Source: Hominenteromicrobium mulieris | Lineage (GTDB): Bacteria > Bacillota > Clostridia > Oscillospirales > Acutalibacteraceae | Length of the DNA: 64,000 nucleotides | NCBI GenBank assembly: GCA_021029595.1 | Contig: JAJJOY010000001.1 | Coordinates: 434,001 to 498,000, forward strand | Reading direction: 5' to 3' | In this document: positions 42,940-51,448 of the stretch, in pieces | Layout of the letters: the number at the start of each line of letters is the position of its first letter | Numbering within the stretch: the stretch's first letter is position 1 | Notes under the pieces: model-generated | The model's database searches: none | What the model was told of the DNA's origin: nothing | The model's input: the letters and a program-made list of their open reading frames with translations, nothing else | Made by a program: the position numbers and the translations under genes

Positions 42940-43338
42940 ATAGAAGTAAAAGTACCAAAAGAAATCCGGGACTATCAAGAATCTATTTTTTTCGGCCTCT
43001 CCACCCGGCAGTTTATCTGTTCCCTGCTGGCCGTAGGCGTGGCAGTCGGCATCTATTTCGGCCTGCGCCCGTTGGTCGGCAGCGAGGAAGTGGGCTGGAT
43101 GTGCATCCTCGGAGCCGCGCCCTTTGCGGCCTGCGGCTTTTTCAAATACCACGGGATGACAGCAGAAAAGCTGGCTTGGGCGTGGTTCAAGTCGGAATTT
43201 TTGTACCCGAAGAAGCTGGTGTTTAAATCCGACAGCCTTTACTATGACGCCATGAAGGACGCCATCGCGGAGGGGGAAAAGCCTCCCCGCAAACGGAAAA
43301 CCCGCAAGCCCCAGCCACCGGCTGGGAAAGAACAGTAA
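42940..43338 (+). CDS. PrgI family transfer protein, ATA in the start slot
   Basis: A 132-residue VirB3-like membrane protein. AAAAGGAG is followed nine bases later by ATA GAA GTA AAA GTA CCA: the conserved family N-terminus M-E-V-K-V-P-K-E-I-R-D-Y-Q-E-S-I-F-F-G-L with ATA for Met. The first ATG (43039) would remove the first helix. Two membrane helices follow (QFICSLLAVGVAVGIYFGL and MCILGAAPFAACGFF). The basic tail ends PPAGKEQ, encoded by a copy of the dispersed 18-mer that abuts the stop codon. Confidence 0.9.
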   Translation: MEVKVPKEIRDYQESIFFGLSTRQFICSLLAVGVAVGIYFGLRPLVGSEEVGWMCILGAAPFAACGFFKYHGMTAEKLAWAWFKSEFLYPKKLVFKSDSLYYDAMKDAIAEGEKPPRKRKTRKPQPPAGKEQ

Positions 43339-43367
43339 CCTTTTCATTTTTCGCACTGAAAGGAAGG

Positions 43368-45716
43368 ATGCCTATCATCAAAACGCTTCTCAAAGCAACG
43401 AAATTAGAAAAAGAAAAATTCAAAATTCCAAAGTCCGTACAGGACGCTATCCCCATCCAGCGCATCTGGCCGGATGGGATTTTTCAGGTAGGGAGCCGGT
43501 TTTCCAAAACCTTTTTCTTTACCGACATCAATTACAGCATCGCCAGCAAAGAAGATAAGACGGCGATGTTTATAGATTATTCGGAACTGCTGAACGCGCT
43601 GGACTCCGGCGCTTCCGCCAAGATCACCATCAACAACCGCCGCATTGACAAAGCAGAATTCGAGAAATCCCTGCTGCTGCCCATGAAAGAGGACGGGCTG
43701 GACCATTACCGGAAAGAGTACAACGAAATGCTGCTCTCCAAGGTAACCGGCACCAACAACAGCGTGGTGCAGGACCGGTACATCACCATCACGGTGGCAA
43801 AGAAAACCATCGACGAGGCCCGCACCTATTTTGCCCGTGTGGGCACCGACCTCATCACCCACCTTTCCCAGCTTTCCTCCATAGGCCGGGAACTGGACGC
43901 AGCCGCCCGCCTGCAGATCTTCCGGGATTTCTTCAAGGGTGGAGAGCCCGCCGCCTTTGCCTTCGACCTGAAGGAACACATGAAAAAGGGGCACAGCTTC
44001 AAGGATTGGCTCTGCCCCGACAGCATGGAATTCCAGAAGGACCACTTCCGCTTAAACGACCGATGGGGCCGCGTGCTCTACCTGCAGGGCTATGCCAGCT
44101 ACATCAAGGATTCCATGATTGCCGAGCTCTGCGACATGGACCGCAGCCTCATGCTCTCCATTGATATTTTAACGGTGCCCACCGACGAAGCGGTGCGGGA
44201 AATCCAGAACAAGCTCTTAGGAGTGGAAACGAATGCGGCGAACTGGCAGAGAAAACAGAACGCCGCCAACAACTTCTCGGCTGTCCTGCCCTACGATATG
44301 GAGCAGCAGAGGAAAGAAACCAAGGAAATGCTGGACGATTTGACAAACAGGGATCAAAGGATGATGTTCGGCCTTGTGACCTTGGTGCATTTAGCCGATA
44401 CCAAAGAGCAGTTGGACAGCGATACGGAAACCCTGCTCACTACGGCAAGAAAGCATCTGTGCCAGATGAGCGTCCTGCGCTGGCAGCAGAAGGACGGGCT
44501 GGACACGGCTTTGCCCTACGGCCTGCGGAGAATTCAGGCGTTGAGAACCCTCACCACCGAAAGCACTGCGGTGCTGATTCCCTTCCGGGCGCAGGAAATC
44601 CTCCAGAACGGCGGCATCTACTATGGGCAGAACGCTGTCAGTAAAAACATGATTGTGGCAGACCGGAGGAAGCTGCTCAACGGCAACAGCTTCCGCCTCG
44701 GCGTATCCGGCTCCGGCAAATCCTTCTCCGCCAAGGAAGAAATCGTCAGCATCGCCCTGTCCACCAACGACGATATCCTGATTTTAGATCCCGAATCCGA
44801 GTTCGGCTTTTTGGTGGAAGCCCTCGGCGGCGAGGTCATCCGGGTATCCGCCTCTTCGGATACCCATCTAAACGCCATGGACATGGACAAAGCCTATGGA
44901 GACGAGCGCAACCCGCTGATTGAAAAATCCGAATTCATCCTCTCCCTGTTCGAGCAGCTGGTGGGCGCGGGCAACGTGAGCGCCAAGGAGAAATCCATCC
45001 TTGACCGATGCACCTACGATGTGTACCGGGAATACGTTGCCAACAACTACGAGGGCGAACCGCCCACCCTGAAAGACCTGTACCACTCTCTGTTAAAACA
45101 GCCGGAGCCGGAAGCCAGAGGGCTGGCGCTTTCGTCGGAATTGTTCATCACCGGCAGCCTCAATACCTTTGCCCAGCGCACCAATGTGGATACCAAGGCC
45201 CGGATCATCGCCTATGACATCCGGGAGTTGGGCGAACAGCTTATGCCCATCGGGATGCTGGTTACCCTCGACGCCATCTTCAACCGTGTCATTCAGAACT
45301 GGAAGAAGGGCAAGACCACATGGGTATTTGCCGACGAGTTTTACCTGCTGTTCCGTTATGAGTACAGCGCCGACTTTTTCTACAAGCTGTGGAAGCGCAT
45401 CCGCAAATACAACGGGCTGGTGACAGGGTTAACACAGAACGTGGAGGAGCTCCTCCGTTCCGACACCGCCCGCCTCATGCTGGCAAACTCGGAATTTTTA
45501 ATCCTCTTGAACCAATCCGCCACCGACCGGGACGAACTGGCGGGGCTTCTGCACATTTCCGAAAACCAGCTCTCGTACATCACCAATGTGGCGGCTGGCT
45601 GCGGCCTGATTCGCTGCGCCGGGAATATTGTGCCCTTTGAAAACAGCTTCCCCCGCAGCACCCGTCTGTATCAGCTCATGACCACCAAGCCGGACGAGGC
45701 CCTGAGAGGGGTGTAA
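43368..45716 (+). CDS. VirB4/TraE-type conjugation ATPase
   Basis: The 782-residue cytoplasmic motor of the type IV secretion system. Walker A LGVSGSGKSFSAKEE is about residue 445, Walker B TTWVFADEFYLLF about residue 655, followed by TGLTQNVEELLRS and the Arg-rich end. The N-terminal half is the VirB4-specific domain contacting PrgI and the channel. ATG at 43368 abuts GGAAGG; the ATC at 43374 (M-I-K-T-L-L-K) has better spacing and may be the true start. It is directly downstream of PrgI, the normal order. Confidence 0.95.
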   Translation: MPIIKTLLKATKLEKEKFKIPKSVQDAIPIQRIWPDGIFQVGSRFSKTFFFTDINYSIASKEDKTAMFIDYSELLNALDSGASAKITINNRRIDKAEFEKSLLLPMKEDGLDHYRKEYNEMLLSKVTGTNNSVVQDRYITITVAKKTIDEARTYFARVGTDLITHLSQLSSIGRELDAAARLQIFRDFFKGGEPAAFAFDLKEHMKKGHSFKDWLCPDSMEFQKDHFRLNDRWGRVLYLQGYASYIKDSMIAELCDMDRSLMLSIDILTVPTDEAVREIQNKLLGVETNAANWQRKQNAANNFSAVLPYDMEQQRKETKEMLDDLTNRDQRMMFGLVTLVHLADTKEQLDSDTETLLTTARKHLCQMSVLRWQQKDGLDTALPYGLRRIQALRTLTTESTAVLIPFRAQEILQNGGIYYGQNAVSKNMIVADRRKLLNGNSFRLGVSGSGKSFSAKEEIVSIALSTNDDILILDPESEFGFLVEALGGEVIRVSASSDTHLNAMDMDKAYGDERNPLIEKSEFILSLFEQLVGAGNVSAKEKSILDRCTYDVYREYVANNYEGEPPTLKDLYHSLLKQPEPEARGLALSSELFITGSLNTFAQRTNVDTKARIIAYDIRELGEQLMPIGMLVTLDAIFNRVIQNWKKGKTTWVFADEFYLLFRYEYSADFFYKLWKRIRKYNGLVTGLTQNVEELLRSDTARLMLANSEFLILLNQSATDRDELAGLLHISENQLSYITNVAAGCGLIRCAGNIVPFENSFPRSTRLYQLMTTKPDEALRGV

Positions 45717-45737
45717 CCATAGAGAAAGCCAATTCCT

Positions 45738-46300
45738 GCAGGGGGCCGCCTTCGGCTCTCTGCTTATTTTCTTTGCACAGGTCGTATAGAGAGGCGGAAA
45801 AAGCGCCTGCTGTTCTGAGCAAATATCTGTGTGTATTTTCCCCATTCCCACCACGCATAAATATCGCAATCTTGACGCAGATAGTCATAAACATACCGCA
45901 TGATTGTTTTTGCGAATTTTCTCCCGTAAGCATAACTTAAATGATGTTGCAGCTTATATCGATATGGAACAGATAGAGATTTGTATGGTGCTTTTTTGGT
46001 TGCCTCCCATTTGGTATTAACCATGGGCGTTATCTTCTGATTGTGTGTTCCCATTTTTAGCTCAACTTTATAAATCATAAAATCATTCCTAAAAGGGTCG
46101 ACAGCGTTCAAGCTGTATGGATGATACACTTTCAATATGCCATATTACAGCGAAAAAATCAACGGCGGATAGACTTCCAAAACACCATTTATATAGAACT
46201 TTGGCTGATGTTTAAGATTTTACTACTCTTATTTGCTCGAACTACTATTCTGATAGGGGGCCGCCTTGGACACTCTGCAATCTTTTTTACAGGAGGTATG
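45738..46300. other. AT-rich insert flanked by an imperfect duplication in the transfer operon
   Basis: Between VirB4 and the M23 hydrolase gene, GGGGGCCGCCTT at 45738 and again at 46257 each begin a similar 45-base stretch (both with CTCTGC, a T-rich run and ACAGG). The 470 bases between are AT-richer than the surroundings and carry an ORF on the opposite strand. This looks like a small insertion with duplicated target or the product of recombination. Confidence 0.45.
45764..46078 (-). CDS. Hypothetical protein, reverse-strand gene in the insert
   Basis: A 104-residue protein from an ATG at 46078 (TTAGGAA eight bases upstream); a TTG at 46135 would add 19 residues. It is basic and rich in aromatic residues: KKAPYKSLSVPYRYKLQHHLSYAYGRKFAKTIMRYVYDYLRQ and YAWWEWGKYTQIFAQNSRRF. 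Its orientation, base composition and duplicated flanks set it apart from the transfer genes, so it is probably foreign to the operon. I do not recognise the family. Confidence 0.5.
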   Translation of the reverse strand: MIYKVELKMGTHNQKITPMVNTKWEATKKAPYKSLSVPYRYKLQHHLSYAYGRKFAKTIMRYVYDYLRQDCDIYAWWEWGKYTQIFAQNSRRFFRLSIRPVQRK

Positions 46301-46303
46301 CCA

Positions 46304-48055
46304 TTGAAAGAAATTAAAACGAAGCCGGAGGGCGGCAAACCTAAACTGCTGGACAAAGCTGCCAAGGCCCCGAAAACAGCCATGAAGGATTTATGGCTGA
46401 AATCCAAGGATAAATCCATCTCGGAACTCAAGGAAACGCCCTTCGCCAGCCAGCGCGGGGAATCCTCTAACGCCCCTGCCAATACTGCCGGGGATCAGAT
46501 GCTGTCCGGGATGGAAACCGCCGCCAAGAAAGGCGCGAACCTGACCTACCGGGGCGGGAAAAAGCTGGCGCAGGCCACGGCCCGGAAGGTGAAAGAAAAA
46601 AGAGAGATTTCCCGCACCCTGTCGGGGGCCAAAGATGCAGGCGGCAAGGCTGTCAAAAACACATCTTCAAAAATACGGACGAAGAACACAGTGGCCAAGA
46701 CTATCAAAGGAAAGCCGCAAAAGGCGGTAAAGACAGCCAGCCGGTCTGTGAAAGGCGTAAAGCAGAGCGCCAAGAGGATCAAGACCGCACAGCGTTCGGC
46801 AAAAACAGCACAGCAGGCGGCGAAAGCGGCACAGAAAACAGCGCAGGCCACCGCAAAGGCGGCTAAGGCAGCCGCCCAAGCTGCCAAAGCTGCGGCGAAA
46901 GCAGCGGTAACCGGCATAAAGGTGGCGGTCAAGGCAACCGCAGCCGCCATCAAAGCAACCATCGCCGCAATTAAGGGATTGATAGCCCTGATTGCTGCCG
47001 GGGGCTGGGTAGCTGTGGTCATTATCCTGTTGATTTGTTTAATCGCCCTGATCGTCGGCTCCTGCTTCGGCCTGTTTTTCGGCTCCGACTCCACGGGGAC
47101 CGGTACCAGTGTAACGCAGGCGGTGTCTACCCTCAACGGGGAATATCTGGCCCACATTCAGGAGATAGAGGACGCCACCCCCCATGACCGGATGGAAACC
47201 ACCTCTAACGACGGGAAACTCTCCATCAATTGGGAGGACGTCCTCGCTGTATTTTCCGCCAAGGTTACTGGCGCGGAGGATGGGGCGCAGGTCGCTTCGC
47301 TGGATGACGCGCAGGTGGATGAACTGCGAAATATTATGTGGGAGATGAATGCGGTATCCTCCAGCACCCGCACCGAAAGCCATGAGGTAGAAGTTACCGA
47401 AGTAGACGAGGATGGGAACGAAACCACCCATACCGAAACGGTGACGGAAACCATTCTGGAAATCACCATCACGCACAAAACCCCGGATGAAATGGCCCGC
47501 CAGTACAACTTCAATTCCCGGCAGAACGAATACCTCGCCCTTATGTCGGAGCCGGAAAACCAAAGCCTGTGGGCGGAACTGCTGGGCGGTTACACAAGCG
47601 GCGGCGGGCAGATCGTGAACCCCGATGCCGATTGGATAGGGACGGGCATTTTCCAGTGGCCCCTTCCGCAGAGCTACACTATCACCTCATGGTTTGGATA
47701 CCGGGAAGATCCTTTTACCGGGGAGATCGCCTACCATAGCGGAACCGACATCGCCGCGCCGGAAGGTACGCCCATCCTTGCCGCAGCAGACGGAACCGTC
47801 ACCATAGCCAACGCCATCGACTCGTGGGGCGGCGGGTATGGGTACCACATCAAGGTAAACCACAACGATACCTTCGATACCCTGTACGCCCATTGTTCCT
47901 CCATCTGCGTAACGGTTGGGCAGGAAGTGAAGCAGGGCGAGGTGATCGGCTACGTCGGCACCACCGGAAATTCCACCGGTAACCACCTGCACTTCGAGGT
48001 CTGGCAAAATGGGGAACGCACCGACGCCCTCGGTTTCTTTAAGGTAAAGGAATAG
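46304..48055 (+). CDS. CD1108-like transfer protein with M23 peptidase domain (peptidoglycan hydrolase)
   Basis: A 583-residue membrane-anchored hydrolase that opens the wall for the conjugation channel. Residues 1-200 are very rich in Lys, Ala and Thr with AKAA-type repeats (probably coiled or nucleic-acid binding and cytoplasmic), followed by one strong membrane helix (WVAVVIILLICLIALIVGSC). The outer part ends in an M23/LytM domain: YHSGTDIAAPEGTPILAAADG and GNHLHFEVWQNG give the His-Asp and HxH zinc ligands. TTG at 46304 is seven bases after AGGAGG; an ATG at 46298 abuts it. Last gene of the transfer array before the cargo. Confidence 0.9.
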   Translation: MKEIKTKPEGGKPKLLDKAAKAPKTAMKDLWLKSKDKSISELKETPFASQRGESSNAPANTAGDQMLSGMETAAKKGANLTYRGGKKLAQATARKVKEKREISRTLSGAKDAGGKAVKNTSSKIRTKNTVAKTIKGKPQKAVKTASRSVKGVKQSAKRIKTAQRSAKTAQQAAKAAQKTAQATAKAAKAAAQAAKAAAKAAVTGIKVAVKATAAAIKATIAAIKGLIALIAAGGWVAVVIILLICLIALIVGSCFGLFFGSDSTGTGTSVTQAVSTLNGEYLAHIQEIEDATPHDRMETTSNDGKLSINWEDVLAVFSAKVTGAEDGAQVASLDDAQVDELRNIMWEMNAVSSSTRTESHEVEVTEVDEDGNETTHTETVTETILEITITHKTPDEMARQYNFNSRQNEYLALMSEPENQSLWAELLGGYTSGGGQIVNPDADWIGTGIFQWPLPQSYTITSWFGYREDPFTGEIAYHSGTDIAAPEGTPILAAADGTVTIANAIDSWGGGYGYHIKVNHNDTFDTLYAHCSSICVTVGQEVKQGEVIGYVGTTGNSTGNHLHFEVWQNGERTDALGFFKVKE

Positions 48056-48119
48056 CGCCTGCAAATCAAAGAAATGTCACACACGGAAGCAGCAGAGGGT
48101 TGTTATATATATGGAAAAA

Positions 48120-48157
48120 CCAGCAGCCTGCAAAAAACAGGCTGCTGGCTTTATTTT
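48120..48157. terminator. Terminator between the transfer array and the convergent cargo operon
   Basis: A perfect 11-bp stem (48120-48130 with 48138-48148), then CTTTATTTTG on the + strand; the minus-strand side overlaps the stop of the cargo operon's last gene. Confidence 0.85.
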
Positions 48158-48561
48158 GTTTCAAGGCTGTATCCGACATCACGGATACAGCGCAGACGGA
48201 TACTGGAATCTTTTCCTAAATTCAACTTGCGCCGAATTGACTGCACATGATGGCTGACAAGCTTCCGAGCCTCGCCATAGTCTGGCTCCTTCCAGATTTT
48301 TTCGTAAATCTGGTCATGTGTCAGCACTTGGTTTATGTTCTGAAAAAGGTACAGGAGAATCTCATACTCGGTTTTCGTGAGAGGGATCTCCCGCCCTTTG
48401 CAGAATACCCGGCGCTGGTTTTCCCTGATTTCCAAAGCAGAGGTACTCTGTTGTGACCTAAACTCCATCAGCTCTATACGAGAAGCGGATTGGGCCAGCC
48501 CCTGAACTTTGAGAAACGCATCCTCATCTCCATCCTCAAAGATCAAAAGCATGATTTTCAC
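48151..48561 (-). CDS. Winged-helix DNA-binding protein without receiver domain
   Basis: A 136-residue protein with a full OmpR/PhoB-type winged helix in residues 45-136 (LEIRENQRRVFCKGREIPLTKTEYEILLYLFQNINQVLTHDQIYEKIW, LVSHHVQSIRRKLNL, IRCIRDVGYSLE). The first 40 residues replace the phospho-receiver: there is only a stub (MKIMLLIFEDGDEDAFLKVQ) and no phosphorylatable Asp. The GTG start overlaps the stop of the DtxR-type gene. It is last in the cargo operon and resembles the gene at 59461 in layout. Confidence 0.8.
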   Translation of the reverse strand: MKIMLLIFEDGDEDAFLKVQGLAQSASRIELMEFRSQQSTSALEIRENQRRVFCKGREIPLTKTEYEILLYLFQNINQVLTHDQIYEKIWKEPDYGEARKLVSHHVQSIRRKLNLGKDSSIRLRCIRDVGYSLETK

Positions 48562-48938
48562 TTGACCTCTTCGCCCTGCCTTTCAATAGAACGCCTTAGT
48601 TTTTCAAAGGCTTCTGGACTGATTCCATGCTCCATCCGGCAGGCGTCCGCTTCCGCAGTTTTAGGATCTACGCCTGCCGCGATGAGCCGTTCCATGAAAA
48701 AGCAGTGGCGTTCATATACTGCTGCGGCAACCTGTTCTCCTGAAGATGTCAGGGAAAGTATGCCGCTTGAATCTTTACGCAGATATTTTGCCTTGGTTAA
48801 TTCTTTTACAGCGCGGCTTACAGAGGGTTTTGTTACTTCCAAATACTCCGCAACATCTACACAACGGACATCCCCTTGTTTTTGAAAAAGGATATATACA
48901 GCTTCCAGATAGTCCTCCATGGATGATGTTAGACGCAG
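48558..48938 (-). CDS. DtxR/MntR family metal-dependent regulator
   Basis: A 126-residue repressor controlled by iron or manganese. The N-terminal winged helix (SSMEDYLEAVYILFQKQGDVRCVDVAEYLEVTKPSVSRAVKEL) and the metal-binding dimerisation domain (ERHCFFMERLIAAGVDPKTAEADACRMEHGIS, with Cys, Glu and His ligands) are as in MntR. GGGAGG is eight bases before CTG CGT CTA ACA; GTG at 48947 abuts the site and ATG at 48920 is also possible. It lacks the C-terminal SH3-like domain of DtxR. In the cargo operon it probably senses the metal taken up. Confidence 0.87.
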   Translation of the reverse strand: MRLTSSMEDYLEAVYILFQKQGDVRCVDVAEYLEVTKPSVSRAVKELTKAKYLRKDSSGILSLTSSGEQVAAAVYERHCFFMERLIAAGVDPKTAEADACRMEHGISPEAFEKLRRSIERQGEEVK

Positions 48939-48989
48939 TCGGCACACCTCCCTTATCTATTAAAAGTAAAAGAGATAATCTATGAAAAA

Positions 48990-50645
48990 TTACTTTAATT
49001 TAATTGCTGCAACGTCAACATGATTTGGAATACTGTTGAATGTGTAGGACTCTATCACCTCATTATTGAACACCGCATATTCGTTTCTGTAGTTCAACGG
49101 AATCACAACGCTGCTTTCATTTGCGGAATTAAGGGCAGTGGTAAAGATATTCTGAACAGTATCCGGATCATCTGTCTTGTAAAGGCCGGCAATCAGTTCT
49201 TTCGCTTCCTCTTCGCTCATTGTGGCAAGTGCTTTGGCGATCTGAGGATCAGTCGAATAAATTCCACTGGCATCTGTATAATCAGTAGAAGGATACATAT
49301 TGGCGACAAATGTGTACGGATCATAGGGGAACCAATAGCTCATATACGCGGTGATTTCGTAGTTCCCTTCTGTAAACACCTGTTGCATAAATGCCATCAG
49401 GTCAATAGGATTCGTCGTGATTTCAATGCCAAGCTTTTTCATCGAATCCTGGAAGAAAAGCACTACCTTGTCATACACACCCGTGGAGGGATAAGTAATC
49501 GTAAAGGAAAGCTTTTTACCATCCTTTTCTCGGATGCCATCGCCATCCGTATCAGTCCAGCCGGACTTGTCCATCAGTTCAATGGCCGCATCCATATCAT
49601 AGCTCGGAGTTGTCACATCTACCTCGCAATAGGGCATATCCGCAGGCATAACTGAATCTGCTTCCGTTCTCAAGCCCGAATAAATATTTTGAGCGATAGA
49701 CTCTTTATCAATAGCCATCTGGATCGCTTTTCTGATATTGATATCATCCAATGGAGCCACTTCGTCGTTAAGCGCAATAAACTCTGTGACAAAATCAAAA
49801 TCGGAAATTACGCCCGTAATGCCTTCCGTGCTGGACAGTTCCTGATAGGAAGCAGCATCCAATGTGTCAGAACCGATAATGAAGTCCACTTCTCCAGCCC
49901 TCATTGCAGCGACCTTGGATTCCGGAATAACTTTTACTGTGAAGGAATCTACATCCGGTTCTTCGCCCCAATAATTGGGATTGCGTACAAAAGTGTATTC
50001 CGTTGCAGTATCATTCACGCTCTCAAACATATAGGGACCTGTACCCGGCGTATGATTCATCAGATATTCTGAGTTCAAAGAACCGTCCTCATTGAAGGCG
50101 GATGCTGAAAGAATCCCTCTCGGCATTACCATGGACAAATCGTTGAGAACATTGTAATAAGGACGAGTCAAATGAAAGGAAACCGTGTATTCATCATCTA
50201 CTGTGATCTCGGATGTCAACATATCAAGCTGCCCGTAATTGGAACTGGTTCCTATGACAGACTTCATATTGTCGAAATAGAGTTTCACAGCCTCCGCATT
50301 GAAGGGTGTTCCATCATTGAACTTTACATCTTCACGCAGATGGAAAGTATAGGTGAGTCCATCATCGGAATTTGTCCAGTCTGTAGCAAGGCAGGGCTGG
50401 TACTCTCCGTCCTGATATTTGACCAAAGGCTCATAAAAGTTGTTCATATAATATGTAGCCTCATAGGACTGTACCGCAGGGGCAAAGCCCATCGAAAAGT
50501 TTGCGCTTTGCGCAATAGAGATCGTTTGAGATGCGTTCTTGTCTGTTTGGCCATTACTGGAGGATGAGGGATCTGTATTGCTGCAACCAGCAAGAAGCGT
50601 CAACCCCATTACACAAGCCAAAAGAAGGGATAAAAGTTTTTTCAT
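48990..50645 (-). CDS. Extracellular solute-binding lipoprotein, Opp/Nik family (SBP_bac_5)
   Basis: A 551-residue lipoprotein that captures peptides, nickel or metal-chelator complexes outside the membrane. The signal peptide ends in the lipobox LAGC with lipidated Cys21, then a Ser/Asn-rich linker. The body has the family landmarks LATDWTNSDDGLTYTFHLREDVKFNDGTPFNAEAV and AIQMAIDKESIAQNIYSGL. ATG has AAAGGAGC upstream. It serves the permease and ATPase genes upstream; the nearby metal regulator and siderophore-type transporters suggest a metallophore rather than a peptide as ligand. Confidence 0.9.
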   Translation of the reverse strand: MKKLLSLLLACVMGLTLLAGCSNTDPSSSSNGQTDKNASQTISIAQSANFSMGFAPAVQSYEATYYMNNFYEPLVKYQDGEYQPCLATDWTNSDDGLTYTFHLREDVKFNDGTPFNAEAVKLYFDNMKSVIGTSSNYGQLDMLTSEITVDDEYTVSFHLTRPYYNVLNDLSMVMPRGILSASAFNEDGSLNSEYLMNHTPGTGPYMFESVNDTATEYTFVRNPNYWGEEPDVDSFTVKVIPESKVAAMRAGEVDFIIGSDTLDAASYQELSSTEGITGVISDFDFVTEFIALNDEVAPLDDINIRKAIQMAIDKESIAQNIYSGLRTEADSVMPADMPYCEVDVTTPSYDMDAAIELMDKSGWTDTDGDGIREKDGKKLSFTITYPSTGVYDKVVLFFQDSMKKLGIEITTNPIDLMAFMQQVFTEGNYEITAYMSYWFPYDPYTFVANMYPSTDYTDASGIYSTDPQIAKALATMSEEEAKELIAGLYKTDDPDTVQNIFTTALNSANESSVVIPLNYRNEYAVFNNEVIESYTFNSIPNHVDVAAIKLK

Positions 50646-50668
50646 GTTTGTGCTCCTTTACATGTTTT

Positions 50669-51448
50669 TTATTGCAAAGCCTGCCTTTTTGAAAGGGCGG
50701 CCTTTACAAGCTCATTAGAATATGGTTCATGAAAATCCGAAAAGCTTTGCGGTTTGTAAACTGTCTCGATTATTTTCCCGAAACGCATCACATGAATGGT
50801 ATCTGCCATATACATCGCAATGTCTAAATCGTGGGTAATAATCAAATAACTCAATCTCAACTCGTCCCGCAAATTCCGTAACAGATGCAAAATTTGCTTT
50901 CTTAATGTAACATCAAGCCCACTAAAAGATTCATCGAAAATAATGTGCTGTGGTTCTGTTGCCAAAGCACGCGCTACACAGAGCCTCTTTTGCTGACCAC
51001 CAGAAAGTTCATCAGGGCGACGATTCAATATATCTCCCCCTAAATTAACCATGTCCAGCAATTCTTCGACTCTCTTTTTTCTGTCCTCTTTTCCCATATC
51101 CAATAAAAGATGGAGAGGTTCATCCAAAATTTGTAATACGTTTTGGTGAGGATCAAGAGAACTGGCTGCATCCTGCATGACAAGCTGCACTTTGCCTCGC
51201 ATCTTTTGAAGCGTTTTTCTTTTGACGCCTGTCACTGTTAAATTATCTAAAGTAACTTTTCCGGCATCGGGGAGCTCGATATAGGACAAAATTCTGGCAA
51301 GTGTGCTTTTTCCACTTCCGCTTTCGCCTACGATGGCCGTGATACTGTTGTCGGCAAGCTCGATAGATACGCCTGACAGGGCTTCCAACAGGTCTTTTTT
51401 TCTACCCGGTATTTGATATTTCTTTATAATTCCTTCTGCCTTTAGCAT
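50669..51448 (-). CDS. ABC transporter ATP-binding protein, DppF/OppF/NikE type
   Basis: A 259-residue nucleotide-binding subunit. Walker A is AIVGESGSGKST (about residue 38), the signature LSGGQQKRLCVARAL (about 148), Walker B PQHIIFDESFSGLD (about 168) and the H-loop His in YLIITHDLD. It overlaps the upstream ATPase gene by seven bases. The two different ATPases pair under the two permeases, as in Opp and Nik importers. Confidence 0.92.
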   Translation of the reverse strand: MLKAEGIIKKYQIPGRKKDLLEALSGVSIELADNSITAIVGESGSGKSTLARILSYIELPDAGKVTLDNLTVTGVKRKTLQKMRGKVQLVMQDAASSLDPHQNVLQILDEPLHLLLDMGKEDRKKRVEELLDMVNLGGDILNRRPDELSGGQQKRLCVARALATEPQHIIFDESFSGLDVTLRKQILHLLRNLRDELRLSYLIITHDLDIAMYMADTIHVMRFGKIIETVYKPQSFSDFHEPYSNELVKAALSKRQALQ

